Notes: a model not told the origin generated them from the sequence alone. Shown: positions 32,987-41,650, counted from the stretch's first letter. The stretch: DNA of 64,000 nucleotides from SHVO01 sp964576515 (GCA_964576515.1 CAZNUW010000004.1:248001-312000); one strand, 5' to 3'. Numbers and translations are program-made.

Positions 32987-34381
32987 TTGCGCTATGTGAG
33001 TACCCGTGGCCGGGCCCCCGCGCTCGGCTTTGACGATGTCCTTTTGGCCGGCCTCGCCACCGACGGCGGCCTTTATCTGCCGGAGACCTGGCCGCAGTTT
33101 TCCGCCGCCGATCTCGCGTCCTTCGCCGGCCTCGACTACCCGGCGCTCGCCGCCAAGGTAATGGCGCCCTTCGTCAAAGGCTCGGTGCTCGAACATAAGC
33201 TGGAAGACCTGACGCGCCGGGCTTACGCCTCCTTCGGCCACGCGGCGGTTGCGCCCATGGTGCAGACCGGCGCCAACGAATGGCTGCTCGAACTGTTCCA
33301 CGGCCCCACCTTCGCCTTCAAGGATTTCGCCCTGCAGATGGTGGGGCTGATGTTCGACGAGGTGCTGAAGGCGCGCGGCGCGCGCATCACCATCGTCGGC
33401 GCGACCTCGGGCGATACCGGCTCGGCGGCCATCGAGGCGACCAAGAACAAGGACGCGGTGGACATCTTCATCCTTCATCCGGCGGGCCGCACGTCGGAGG
33501 TGCAGCGCCGGCAGATGACGACGGTGGATGCGAAGAACGTCCATAACGTCGCCATCGAAGGCACGTTCGACGATTGCCAGAACATGGTGAAGGCGCTGTT
33601 CGCCGACGCCAACTTCCGCGACACGTTCCATCTGTCGGCGGTCAATTCGATCAACTGGGCGCGCATCATGGCCCAGATTGTTTATTATGTGTGGGCGGCC
33701 GTGCATGTGGGCGCGCCCCACCGTAAAGTCGCTTTCGCGGTGCCGACGGGCAATTTCGGCAACGTCTTCGCAGGCTACGCCGCGCACCGTATGGGATTGC
33801 CTGTCGCGCGCTTCGTCGTCGGATCGAACGCCAACGACATCTTGACCCGCTATTTTGAAACCGGCGCGATGACCGCGGCCGGTGTCGTGCCGACCCTCAG
33901 CCCTTCGATGGACATCCAGATCTCGTCGAACTTCGAGCGTCTGTTGTTCGAGGCCGTGGGCCGCGACGGCGCGGCGGTGTCGCGCCTCATGGACCAGTTC
34001 AAGCAAAGCGGCGGCTACACCGTCGATCCCAAGGCGCATCGCGAGATGCTGGCGCTGTTCTCGGGCTACCGCCTGGACGACGCGGGCACGCTGAAATTCG
34101 TCGGCGACGTCCACAAGGCGAGCGGGTATGTGCTCGATCCGCATTCGGCGGTGGGCCTGTTCGCGGCCCGGCAAGCCGGGATCGAGTCGGCCATCCCGCG
34201 TATCGCCCTGGCCACCGCCCACCCGGCCAAATTCCCGGACGCGGTGGAAAAGGCAACCGGAACAAGACCTTCCATGCCGCCCGCGCTGGCCGAGGTTTTC
34301 CACCGCCGCGAGCACTTTACAACGCTTCCAAATGACTTAGATCAATTGCGGCGATTGATCCGCGATCGCGTCCAGCACTGA
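32987..34381 (+). CDS. thrC: Threonine synthase
   Basis: The 464-residue PLP enzyme makes threonine from O-phosphohomoserine. It opens MRYVSTRGRAPALGFDDVLLAGLATDGGLYLP, and the PLP lysine is K112 in GPTFAFKDFALQ; ATSGDTGSAA and PTGNFGNVFAGY bind the cofactor phosphate. Length and layout fit the E. coli-type (long) threonine synthase. I prefer the TTG at 32987, 8 bp after AAGGAG, over the TTG at 32981, which is too close to it. A 12-bp tandem duplication (GTCCAGCACTGA/G) covers the stop codon. thrB lies 2.6 kb downstream on the other strand. Confidence 0.95.
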   Translation: MRYVSTRGRAPALGFDDVLLAGLATDGGLYLPETWPQFSAADLASFAGLDYPALAAKVMAPFVKGSVLEHKLEDLTRRAYASFGHAAVAPMVQTGANEWLLELFHGPTFAFKDFALQMVGLMFDEVLKARGARITIVGATSGDTGSAAIEATKNKDAVDIFILHPAGRTSEVQRRQMTTVDAKNVHNVAIEGTFDDCQNMVKALFADANFRDTFHLSAVNSINWARIMAQIVYYVWAAVHVGAPHRKVAFAVPTGNFGNVFAGYAAHRMGLPVARFVVGSNANDILTRYFETGAMTAAGVVPTLSPSMDIQISSNFERLLFEAVGRDGAAVSRLMDQFKQSGGYTVDPKAHREMLALFSGYRLDDAGTLKFVGDVHKASGYVLDPHSAVGLFAARQAGIESAIPRIALATAHPAKFPDAVEKATGTRPSMPPALAEVFHRREHFTTLPNDLDQLRRLIRDRVQH

Positions 34382-34419
34382 GTCCAGCACTGGTCTGAAA
34401 ACCCTTTCCGGGAGCCTTG

Positions 34420-35676
34420 ATGTCCGTTCAGGTCACTACCCTACCCAATGGCTTGCGTGTCGTGACCGACCGCATGACGTCCGTCGAAACGGTCGCCGTT
34501 GGCGTGTGGGTGGCGGCGGGAACGCGCCATGAAACGGCCGACGTGAACGGCATCTCGCACCTTTTGGAGCATATGGCTTTCAAAGGCACCGCGCGCCGTT
34601 CGGCGCAGGCCATCGCCGAGGAAATGGACAACGTCGGCGGGCAACTCAACGCCTATACCAGCCGCGATCACACGGCGTACTTCGCGAAAGTCTTGAAGGA
34701 GAACCTGCCGCTCGCGATGGATATCCTGTCGGACATCCTGCTCAACTCGACCATGGACCCGGAGGAACTCGCGCGCGAACAGCATGTCGTGGTGCAGGAG
34801 ATTTACCAGGCCGACGACACGCCCGACGACATCATCTTCGATCACTTTCAATCGACCGCGTTCCCGAACCAGCCGATGGGCTGGCCGGTGCTGGGCAAAG
34901 AACCGATCGTGCGCTCGATCACGTCGGATCGCTTGAAAGCGTATATGGCCGGCAACTACGCCGCCGACAACATGGTCGTTTCGGCGGCCGGCAACGTCGA
35001 CCACGATATCTTCGTGGCATTAGTCGAACAGGCGTTCGGAACGCTTCCGCGTACATCGGCGGTGCATGAAACGCCGAGCGCTTACAACGGCGGCGACTTC
35101 CGCGAGAGCCGCAAGCTGGAGCAAGTACACCTTGTGCTCGGCTTCGGCGGTCTCGCCTTCGACGATCCGGATTTCTACAATCTCGGCGCGCTGTCGACCC
35201 TGCTGGGCGAAGGCATGTCCTCGCGCCTGTTCCAGGAAATCCGCGAGAAGCGCGGGCTGGCCTATTCGGTCTATTCCTCGACGCAGTCGTTCTCGGACTC
35301 AGGCCTGTTCACGATCTACATGGGCACCGGCCGCGCCGATGTGCCGAAGCTGATCCCGGTCCTGTGCGACGAGATCAAGAAGGTCCACGACGGCGTGACG
35401 CAGGACGAAGTGAAGCGCGCCCGGGCGCAAATCAAGTCCGGCCTCCTGATGTCCCTCGAAAGCCCGTCCAGCCGCTGCGGCCAGCGCGCCCGCCAGATCA
35501 TGATCTACGGCCGTCCGATGTCGACCGAGGAGATCATCGCGAAGGTGGAGGACGTGGACGCCGCCGGCATCACGCGCACGGCGGAACGCATCTTCGGCAG
35601 CGCGCCGACACTGGCCGCGCTGGGCGAACTCAAGACGCTTGAGAAGTTCGACGCGATCAAAGCGCGTCTGAATTGA
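34420..35676 (+). CDS. M16-family zinc peptidase (processing-peptidase-like)
   Basis: The 418-residue peptidase has the inverted zinc motif H47-L-L-E50-H51 in GISHLLEHMAFKGT, with downstream Glu in EEL AREQHVVVQEI (E about 126). It has the N-terminal active half and C-terminal half of mitochondrial processing peptidase beta. It follows thrC by 38 bp, an arrangement common in alphaproteobacteria, and GGAG at 34411-34414 supports the ATG. Cellular substrates are unknown. Confidence 0.93.
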   Translation: MSVQVTTLPNGLRVVTDRMTSVETVAVGVWVAAGTRHETADVNGISHLLEHMAFKGTARRSAQAIAEEMDNVGGQLNAYTSRDHTAYFAKVLKENLPLAMDILSDILLNSTMDPEELAREQHVVVQEIYQADDTPDDIIFDHFQSTAFPNQPMGWPVLGKEPIVRSITSDRLKAYMAGNYAADNMVVSAAGNVDHDIFVALVEQAFGTLPRTSAVHETPSAYNGGDFRESRKLEQVHLVLGFGGLAFDDPDFYNLGALSTLLGEGMSSRLFQEIREKRGLAYSVYSSTQSFSDSGLFTIYMGTGRADVPKLIPVLCDEIKKVHDGVTQDEVKRARAQIKSGLLMSLESPSSRCGQRARQIMIYGRPMSTEEIIAKVEDVDAAGITRTAERIFGSAPTLAALGELKTLEKFDAIKARLN

Positions 35677-35691
35677 CGGCCGAAGGCCGTC

Positions 35692-35775
35692 ATCCTGGGG
35701 CTTGTCCCCAGGATCCAGGGCACGACATTCCTAAGTAATTGGCCACCCTGGACCCTGGGCATTCGCCCAGGGTGA
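35692..35775. repeat. Intergenic palindromic repeat (REP-like), two hairpins
   Basis: Two GC-rich hairpins, ATCCTGGGG-cttgt-CCCCAGGAT (35692-35714) and CCCTGGGC-attc-GCCCAGGG (35753-35772), lie between convergent genes. Related copies occur at 44573, 53073 and 57262. They may also act as terminators. Confidence 0.7.
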
Positions 35776-35793
35776 CCAAGAAAGGAGTTGCGC

Positions 35794-36375
35794 TTAAGCG
35801 TGCCCCGCGACGGTGGACAGGCGGTGCGCCGCGATGCCGAGGCGGGCGAGGGCCTGATCCCATTTATGGTCGTAGCCGTCCGAGAACAGGATACCTGAAT
35901 CGGCGGGCACGCAGAGCCAGGCGTTGCGCTTGATCTCGTCGTCGAGCTGGTTCGGGCCCCAGCCCGCGTAACCAAGGGCCATCAGGTTCTGGTGCGGGCC
36001 ATAGCCTTCGGCGATGTCCTTCAGAATCTCGGTGGTGGCCGACAGCGCGATGTCGTCGTTCACGACCACGGTGCCGGTCTTTTGATAGTCGGACGAATGC
36101 AGCACGAAGCCGCGCTGCACCTCGACCGGCCCGCCGCGATGCACGTGAATCTGCGAGCACGTGTCCGAGCGCGGCGTGATCTTCAACTGGCCGAGGATGT
36201 CGGTGAAGCGCAGATCGTTCAGCGGTTTGTTGACGATGAGGCCCATCGCGCCCTCGGCGGAGTGGGCGCACACATAGATGACGGTGCGGTGGAACCGGGG
36301 ATCGGCCATCGTCGGCATGGCGACGAGGAGCTGTCCCGTCAGGTAACCCGAGGTCTCGATATATGCACTACCCAT
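35794..36375 (-). CDS. YqgE/AlgH family protein (UPF0301)
   Basis: The 193-residue cytoplasmic protein has the family pattern GYLTGQLLVAMPTMADPRFHRTVIYVCAHSAEGAMGLIVNKPL, then HRGGPVEVQRGFVLHSSDY and GYAGWGPNQLDDEIKRNAWL. Its biochemical role is unknown; AlgH influences alginate in Pseudomonas. It is convergent with the M16 peptidase gene across a REP-like repeat. Confidence 0.94.
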   Translation of the reverse strand: MGSAYIETSGYLTGQLLVAMPTMADPRFHRTVIYVCAHSAEGAMGLIVNKPLNDLRFTDILGQLKITPRSDTCSQIHVHRGGPVEVQRGFVLHSSDYQKTGTVVVNDDIALSATTEILKDIAEGYGPHQNLMALGYAGWGPNQLDDEIKRNAWLCVPADSGILFSDGYDHKWDQALARLGIAAHRLSTVAGHA

Positions 36376-36515
36376 GACGTCCTCTAAAATCGTTCCAACA
36401 TACTAACGACAGAGATGGGGCCTCGGTTCGCGGTTGTGGCGAATATCAACATTTTACCTTAATTGGGGCCGGTTTTGTTCAGGAGATTTGTGTCGCCGGC
36501 TCAAAATAGCGCGAC

Positions 36516-36974
36516 CTAAAGACGGAATTTTTCCGCTTCCGCGCGCGCAAGCACGTCGACTCGCTCGTTTTCGATGTGACCGGCGTGGCCCTTGACCCAC
36601 TTCCACGTGACATCGTGTCTCAATCTGGCCTCATCCAACGCCATCCAGAGATCGGCGTTCTTCACGGGCTTTTTATCGGCGGTCTTCCAACCTTTGCGTT
36701 TCCAGCCGTGGATCCACTCGGTGATCCCCTTTTGCACATATTGGCTGTCGGTGAAGACGACGACGGTGCATTCCCGGGTCAAGGTTTTCAACCCTTCGAT
36801 GACCGCCATCAGTTCCATGCGGTTGTTGGTGGTCAGCGCCTCGCCGCCCGCGACTTCCTTCTCCGTGCCCTTGTAACGCAAAAGCGCGGCCCAGCCGCCG
36901 GGACCGGGATTTCCAAGACAGGCGCCGTCGGTGAAAAGTTCGACCGTGTTCGGGTCCGCGCCGCCGACGGTCAT
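36516..36974 (-). CDS. rnhA: Ribonuclease HI
   Basis: The 152-residue enzyme cleaves RNA in RNA-DNA hybrids, including Okazaki primers and R-loops. The catalytic carboxylates are all present: D16 (TDGACLGNPGPGG), E54 (NRMELMAVIE), D76 (FTDSQYV) and D140 (ENERVDVLA). The basic protrusion WIHGWKRKGWKT is that of the E. coli type. It begins 16 bp after thrB and is probably co-transcribed with it, a common alphaproteobacterial arrangement. Confidence 0.97.
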   Translation of the reverse strand: MTVGGADPNTVELFTDGACLGNPGPGGWAALLRYKGTEKEVAGGEALTTNNRMELMAVIEGLKTLTRECTVVVFTDSQYVQKGITEWIHGWKRKGWKTADKKPVKNADLWMALDEARLRHDVTWKWVKGHAGHIENERVDVLARAEAEKFRL

Positions 36975-36990
36975 TACGCGAGGCCGCCCA

Positions 36991-37974
36991 TCATGACAGA
37001 CCGTAAGCGCTGATGTCCTTCACACGGCGGTGGAAGTTCAGCTTCTGCATGTACTCGCGCGGATCCTTGGGCTTCACCATCGCGCCGGGCGGCGTGTTCA
37101 CCCAGTCATAAAGACGCGTGAGCATGAAACGCAGCGCCGACCCGCGCGCGAACAAGGGCAGCATCTCCTTCTCCTTGGCGGTGAGCGGACGCACCGCTTC
37201 GTAGGAGGTGAGCATGCGCTTGGCTTTGGTGATGTTGAACGCGCCGTCGGGCTCGAAGCACCAGGCGTTCAGGCAGATCGCCACGTCGTAGGCGAGGAAG
37301 TCCGTGCAGGCGAAATAAAAGTCGATGAGGCCCGAACACTTGCCGTCGAGGAAGAAGACGTTGTCGGGGAAAAGATCGGCGTGGATCACGCCCGAGGGCA
37401 GATCGGGAGCGGTCCCCAGCGCGGGCCATGCCGCGGCGATGGCTTCGAGCTCGGTGCGCATCAGGCTGGGCAGGGTGATGTCCACCTTCGCCGCGGTGTC
37501 CTTCGCGATGCGTCCGGCCAACTGACGCCAGCCCTCGACGGAGAGGTTGTTGGGGCGGCTGCCGGGATAGCTGAGCCCGGCGTTGTGGAGCTTCGCCATG
37601 GCCGTGCCGAGTTCGGCGCAATGCTCGGGCGTGATGCGCCGGGGCCAGATGCCGCGCAGGAAGCTGATGATGGCGCCCGGGCGGCCGGCGATGGTGCGCA
37701 GGGCCTCGCCGTCCTTGCCCCGGATCGGGACCGGGCAGGCGACGCAGCCCATCTTGGACAGGTGCTCCATGAAGCCGAGGAAGAACGGGAGATCCTTCGG
37801 GTCCACACGCTTTTCATAAAGCGTGAGGATATAGGGCCCCTTCGCGGTCTCGATCAGGAAATTGGAGTTTTCGACCCCTTCGGCGATGCCTTTGCAACTT
37901 ACGATCTCGCCGATGTCGTAGGCGGCCGAAAGCGCCAGGAGGTCGTCGTCGGAAACTTCAGTATAGACAGCCAT
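36991..37974 (-). CDS. thrB: Homoserine kinase, aminoglycoside-phosphotransferase type
   Basis: The 327-residue enzyme phosphorylates homoserine, giving the substrate of ThrC. It is of the APH-fold type II family found in alphaproteobacteria: MAVYTEVSDDDLLALSAAYDIGE, GVENSNFLIET, the catalytic VIHADLFPDNVFF and metal-binding LIDFYFAC. The start at 37974 is chosen over a longer in-frame option because homology starts with MAVYTEVS. It precedes rnhA. ThrB and ThrC being close but on opposite strands implies separate transcripts. Confidence 0.95.
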   Translation of the reverse strand: MAVYTEVSDDDLLALSAAYDIGEIVSCKGIAEGVENSNFLIETAKGPYILTLYEKRVDPKDLPFFLGFMEHLSKMGCVACPVPIRGKDGEALRTIAGRPGAIISFLRGIWPRRITPEHCAELGTAMAKLHNAGLSYPGSRPNNLSVEGWRQLAGRIAKDTAAKVDITLPSLMRTELEAIAAAWPALGTAPDLPSGVIHADLFPDNVFFLDGKCSGLIDFYFACTDFLAYDVAICLNAWCFEPDGAFNITKAKRMLTSYEAVRPLTAKEKEMLPLFARGSALRFMLTRLYDWVNTPPGAMVKPKDPREYMQKLNFHRRVKDISAYGLS

Positions 37975-38137
37975 TGCACTCGAACACTTTTCCCGATTGT
38001 ACCCGTCCGGGTTCCTGCATCCCAACCGTTTTTCTGCCGAAACGGCCGGGCGTTATTCAATCTCTGACGCTTGCCTCACGGGGCGCGCCGTGCAAGTTTC
38101 GCCCCACTTTTTAGGTTTTTCCGGGACCGGCTCTGGT

Positions 38138-38692
38138 ATGGACACGTTGACCTTCTCTCGCGCTTTTCTGCCCGCTGGGGCCGCCGTCCTGATGGCGGCG
38201 CTGCTGGCGGGCTGCGCGCCCGACCGCACCATCCCGCCGTGCCCGAGCGTACGCGTCGACAATGCGACGGCGAACCTGACCCAGTTCGGCCCCGGCCCCG
38301 GCCGCGAGGTCGGCGATATCGCCTATCAGGCCGAGATCGTGAACTACACCGGTTCCTGCACCCAGGATCTGGAAGACGACGGCACCGGCGAAGCCGAGAT
38401 CGAGATGAACGTCGAATTCGCCATGGCGACCGGCGCCGCCGCGCAAGCCGGCGATGTCCCGCTCTATTACTTCGTCGCGATCCCGCGCCTGGCGCCGGAT
38501 CCGGCCGCGAAGCAGATCTTTGAAGTCCGCCGCAAGAGCCAGGGCGGCGCATCGAAGGCCGAGCGTTGGACGGAAAGCATCAGCATCACCCTGCCGATCA
38601 TCAAGGATCGCCCGGCCGCCGCCTTCGACATTTATGTCGGCTTCCAGCTCACCGACGAACAACTGGCGTTCAACCGCACGCGCCTGCGCTAG
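38138..38692 (+). CDS. Lipoprotein of unknown function
   Basis: The 184-residue protein has a clear lipoprotein signal (AALLAGC, Cys26) followed by a beta-rich domain with VRVDNATANLTQFGPGPGREVGDIAYQAEIVNYTGSC, a possible disulfide between the two cysteines, and SITLPIIKDRPAAAFDIYVGFQLT. The form resembles an immunoglobulin-like or transthyretin-like domain, but I recognise no family. It stands alone. The ATG at 38138 is taken because it begins the signal peptide. Confidence 0.7.
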   Translation: MDTLTFSRAFLPAGAAVLMAALLAGCAPDRTIPPCPSVRVDNATANLTQFGPGPGREVGDIAYQAEIVNYTGSCTQDLEDDGTGEAEIEMNVEFAMATGAAAQAGDVPLYYFVAIPRLAPDPAAKQIFEVRRKSQGGASKAERWTESISITLPIIKDRPAAAFDIYVGFQLTDEQLAFNRTRLR

Positions 38693-39103
38693 GTCTCGAC
38701 TGGGGCGCTCCCTGTCGCTGTAACATTACCTACGCGACAACGCGACGCGCGACATCTTCCGAATCACGCCGCCGTGGCAAGACCTTAGCGGTAAAATAGC
38801 CGTGCGCGACATCACGCGACGTCGCGCGACAATTCGTTAACAACCGATACTTCATTCCAAAGACGTATAACGATACTCGCCGCCGTGGCCCGGGCGTTTT
38901 CGCTTTCTGATTCACGATGTCAAATCAACTCGTCCGCCTTCCCCTGCTTCGCAGGGTTCGGCGTGACAAGCAGAACCACGGGCGGTACGTGGCGCGGGTA
39001 TGCTGCGCCGGTGTGGGATTTTTCGTCATGCGATATTTGCGGACGTGACGAATTTCATGATTCAAAAAATCGGAAACGTGCCTTACCGCGAGTCCGTTCG
39101 CGG
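38693..39103. other. 411-bp intergenic region with clustered CGCGAC repeats
   Basis: No credible gene was found. Six copies of CGCGAC occur between 38733 and 38830 (several as CGCGACA), and a small CCCTGCTTCGCAGGG hairpin lies at about 38941-38956. The right part is plain sequence before the end of the convergent lipoprotein gene. The function of the repeats is unknown. Confidence 0.45.
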
Positions 39104-39646
39104 TTAGCTACAGCCTTCGACCCATTGCACGGGGTCGGCGTTGCCGGCCTGGAAGCTCGTGATCTTTCCGCCGGATGTGGTGAAGCGCAAGGCGCGCGTC
39201 TTGTCGGGGCTGAAGACCGTCAGATATTGCGCGCCCGACTCCCATTCGTATTTGTGCGGCTGAACGTCGACAGAATCGCCATAAGCCGCGTGGACTTTCG
39301 CGGCGGTGTCGCCGATGCGCAGGCCCGTGTCGGTCGGGGTTGCGCCGGCGCGGACGTCGATGCGTTGCAGGGCGTCCTCCACCATCATGAACAGAACGCC
39401 GGGCCGATCGGCGCGCGACAGGTAGAAACAAGACGCCGCATCGGCGTTTTCGGGAACGGGTAGCGGCCCGGCCGCCGCCTGGAGTTCATCGCGCGTCATC
39501 CCGATCCGCACCGAGGCGAGGTTCTCCATCGTGAGTCCGGCCATCGCAAGTCCGGCCATCGTAAGTCCGGCGGCGTCCGATTGCGCGGGCTCGTCCGAGC
39601 AGGCCCCAAGCGCCGCGATGGCGAAAATGACGATTCCAATACGCAT
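39104..39646 (-). CDS. Lipoprotein with BamE/SmpA-like region
   Basis: The 180-residue protein has a short lipoprotein signal ending LGAC (Cys16). A low-complexity linker AGLTMAGLAMAGLTMENL follows, coded by a 15-bp tandem repeat. The rest includes VRIGMTRDELQAAAG and LRIGDTAAKVHAAYG, which recall the G-M-T-x-x-x-V repeats of BamE-like lipoproteins. No partner is encoded beside it. The start at 39646 is chosen because it begins the signal peptide. Confidence 0.7.
   Translation of the reverse strand: MRIGIVIFAIAALGACSDEPAQSDAAGLTMAGLAMAGLTMENLASVRIGMTRDELQAAAGPLPVPENADAASCFYLSRADRPGVLFMMVEDALQRIDVRAGATPTDTGLRIGDTAAKVHAAYGDSVDVQPHKYEWESGAQYLTVFSPDKTRALRFTTSGGKITSFQAGNADPVQWVEGCS
39527..39571. 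repeat. 15-bp tandem repeat within a lipoprotein gene
   Basis: Three near-identical 15-bp units (CATCGTGAGTCCGGC, CATCGCAAGTCCGGC, CATCGTAAGTCCGGC) code the ATG-rich linker AGLTM/AGLAM just after the lipid anchor. The frame is kept, so unit gain or loss would only change the tether length. Confidence 0.75.
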
Positions 39647-39653
39647 GTCTGAC

Positions 39654-39704
39654 TTATCCACAGGTGGAATAGCTATGTGGGTCTTCGCGCGGGTGTTTTC
39701 CACA
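39654..39704. promoter_or_regulatory. Two DnaA-box matches upstream of the gcv riboswitch
   Basis: TTATCCACA (39654-39662) is a perfect DnaA consensus and TTTTCCACA (39696-39704) fits TTWTNCACA. Both lie in the divergent promoter region between the lipoprotein gene and the glycine riboswitch. No other origin features are present. Confidence 0.4.
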
Positions 39705-39765
39705 ACATTTAGTGGCTCGTCCGTTGACCGCTTCCCGCGAATCAGCCCACACTCGCCTCACCTTA

Positions 39766-39975
39766 TCCCCCCGTGGAAGAGACCGGCTTAGCACGTTGGC
39801 CGGCGCCGAAGGAGCAACCGCCCTCGGAAACTCTCAGGCAAAAGGACCGCGGGGGATTGGTACTCTGGAAAGCAGATGATGCGTTTTTCGCGCAGCATCT
39901 CACCGAAGATGTAAGCCGGTTTTTGTGTCCGCACATGACGCCGGTGAATCTTTCAGGTTTTCCGACAGAGGGGGG
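39766..39975 (+). promoter_or_regulatory. Tandem glycine riboswitch
   Basis: Two aptamers are visible. The first runs from CCCCCCGTGGAAGAGACC through GCCGAAGGAGCAACC and CTCTCAGGCAAAAGGACC to CGGGGG at about 39855. The second starts at ACTCTGGAAAGCAGATG (39862) with CACCGAAGATGTAAGCC and TCTTTCAGG, closing with CAGAG at 39970. These are conserved glycine riboswitch cores. It precedes gcvT by about 70 bp, and should switch the glycine cleavage operon on when glycine is plentiful. Confidence 0.95.
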
Positions 39976-40043
39976 CGCCGCGGCGGGAGGATTCTCAATC
40001 CTTCGGTCCGCGTGAGGCGTTGAACCCTTTTTGGAGACCTTGC

Positions 40044-41180
40044 GTGGCAGATCCCTCGCATTCCGCCGGACCTTTGAAGCATACGCCGCTCGACGCCCTG
40101 CATCGTTCGCTGGGCGGCAAGATGGTGCCGTTCGCCGGCTACGACATGCCGGTGAACTATCCCTTGGGCGTGTTGAAGGAACATGTGCACACGCGCACGC
40201 ACGCCGGCCTGTTCGACGTTTCGCACATGGGCCAGGGCGAATTGAGCGGCGCGGACGTGGAGGCGGCGCTTGAGACGCTGGTGCCCGGCGACCTCAAGAG
40301 CCTGAAGCCCGGCCAGATTCGTTATACGGTGTTGCTGAACGAGGACGGCGGCATCCTCGACGATCTGATGGTGACCCGTCCCGCCGAAGCGGGGAAAGAG
40401 AACACGCTGTACCTGGTGGTCAACGCGGCGTGCAAGGATCAGGACTTCGCGCATATCGCGGGCAAGCTGCACGGCCGCGCCATGCTGGTGCGGCACGAGG
40501 ACGCCGCGCTGTTGGCGCTGCAAGGCCCGGCAGCGGCCGCGACCCTCGCGCGCTTCATTCCCGCCGCGGCGTCCATGGGTTTCATGACCAGTCTCACGGC
40601 GGCCTTTGAAGGCGTGCCGGTGCGGCTGTTCCGCTCCGGCTACACGGGCGAGGACGGTTATGAAATCTCCGTGCCCGCGGGCCAGGTGGAGCAGGTGGCG
40701 CGCCGTCTTCTGGGCGAGCCCGGGGTGGAAGCCATCGGCCTGGGCGCGCGCGATTCGCTGCGCCTGGAAGCGGGCTTGTGCCTTTACGGCAGCGATATCG
40801 ATACCGCGACCACGCCCATCGAGGCCGGTCTCGCCTGGGTGATCGGCAAGCGCCGCCGCGCCGAAGGCGGGTTCCCCGGCGCGGCTAAAATCCTCGCGCA
40901 ACTGAAAGAGGGCGTTTCGCGCACCCGGGTCGGCCTCCGGCCCTTGGGCAAAGCGCCCGCCCGCGCCCACACGGAAATCCAGGACGGCGCCGGCAACAGG
41001 ATCGGCGAAATCACATCGGGCGGTTTCGGGCCGTCGGTGAATGCGCCGGTTGCGATGGGATATGTCGATTCAAAGTTCGCGGCCGCCGGCACGAAGGTCA
41101 ATCTGATGGTGCGCGGACAGGCGCTGCCGGCCGAGGTCGCGCAGATGCCGTTCGCGCCGCACCGCTATTTCAAAGCTTAA
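40044..41180 (+). CDS. gcvT: Glycine cleavage system T protein (aminomethyltransferase)
   Basis: The 378-residue protein moves the methylene group of glycine from lipoyl-GcvH to tetrahydrofolate and releases ammonia. It has LKHTPLDALHRSLGGKMVPFAGYDMPVNYP, GLFDVSHMGQ, the folate-binding GYTGEDGYEISVP and LGARDSLRLEAGLCLYG. The GTG at 40044 (MADPSHSAG) lies 7 bp after TTGGAG and is preferred to the TTG at 40020. It is the first gene after the riboswitch. Confidence 0.96.
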   Translation: MADPSHSAGPLKHTPLDALHRSLGGKMVPFAGYDMPVNYPLGVLKEHVHTRTHAGLFDVSHMGQGELSGADVEAALETLVPGDLKSLKPGQIRYTVLLNEDGGILDDLMVTRPAEAGKENTLYLVVNAACKDQDFAHIAGKLHGRAMLVRHEDAALLALQGPAAAATLARFIPAAASMGFMTSLTAAFEGVPVRLFRSGYTGEDGYEISVPAGQVEQVARRLLGEPGVEAIGLGARDSLRLEAGLCLYGSDIDTATTPIEAGLAWVIGKRRRAEGGFPGAAKILAQLKEGVSRTRVGLRPLGKAPARAHTEIQDGAGNRIGEITSGGFGPSVNAPVAMGYVDSKFAAAGTKVNLMVRGQALPAEVAQMPFAPHRYFKA

Positions 41181-41197
41181 GAGAGAAGGGGAGTCTT

Positions 41198-41575
41198 ATG
41201 AGCCTGCATTTCACCAAGGATCATGAGTGGATCAAGGTTGAGGGCAAGATCGGAACCGTCGGCATCACCCAGTATGCGCAGGCGCAACTGGGCGACATCG
41301 TGTTCGTCGAAGTGCCCGCCGCCGGAAAGACGCTGAGCGCGGGCGGCGAAGCGGCCGTCGTCGAGTCCGTGAAAGCCGCGAGCGAGGTTTATACGCCGGT
41401 GAGCGGCACGGTGAAGGAAGGCAACGCGGCGCTTCCCGACGCGCCGCAGACCGTGAACGAGGACCCGCAAGGCGAAGGGTGGTTCTTCAAGATCGAACTG
41501 ACGAACGCGAGCGAGTTGGACGGGCTGATGGATCAAGCCGCGTACGACACGTATGTGGCGGAGTTGAGCGCTTAA
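41198..41575 (+). CDS. gcvH: Glycine cleavage system H protein
   Basis: The 125-residue lipoyl carrier shuttles the aminomethyl group between GcvP and GcvT. The lipoylated residue is K59 in VVESVKAASEVYTPVSG. The N-terminal FTKDHEWIKVEG and GITQYAQAQLGDIVFVEVP are family signatures. It follows gcvT by 17 bp with an AGAAGGGGAG ribosome site. Confidence 0.97.
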   Translation: MSLHFTKDHEWIKVEGKIGTVGITQYAQAQLGDIVFVEVPAAGKTLSAGGEAAVVESVKAASEVYTPVSGTVKEGNAALPDAPQTVNEDPQGEGWFFKIELTNASELDGLMDQAAYDTYVAELSA

Positions 41576-41594
41576 CACCGCCGCACCTTTCCTC

Positions 41595-41615
41595 CCTCCC
41601 CCTTGCAGGGGGAGG
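41595..41615. repeat. Intergenic hairpin between gcvH and gcvPA
   Basis: CTCCCCC (41596-41602) pairs with GGGGGAG (41608-41614) around TTGCA, extended by one pair. There is no T run, so full termination is unlikely; it may stabilise the gcvTH part of the message or slow transcription. Similar CCTCCCCCTTGCAGGGGGAGG hairpins are scattered repeats in alphaproteobacteria. Confidence 0.55.
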
Positions 41616-41650
41616 AAATGAAAACGAGAAAAACCTAGAGGACCGAACGC

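Noticed and set aside
39654..39704. Replication origin, because of two DnaA boxes
   Set aside because: Only two boxes, no AT-rich unwinding element, no origin-type neighbours (dnaA, hemE, parAB), and a riboswitch promoter explains the region.
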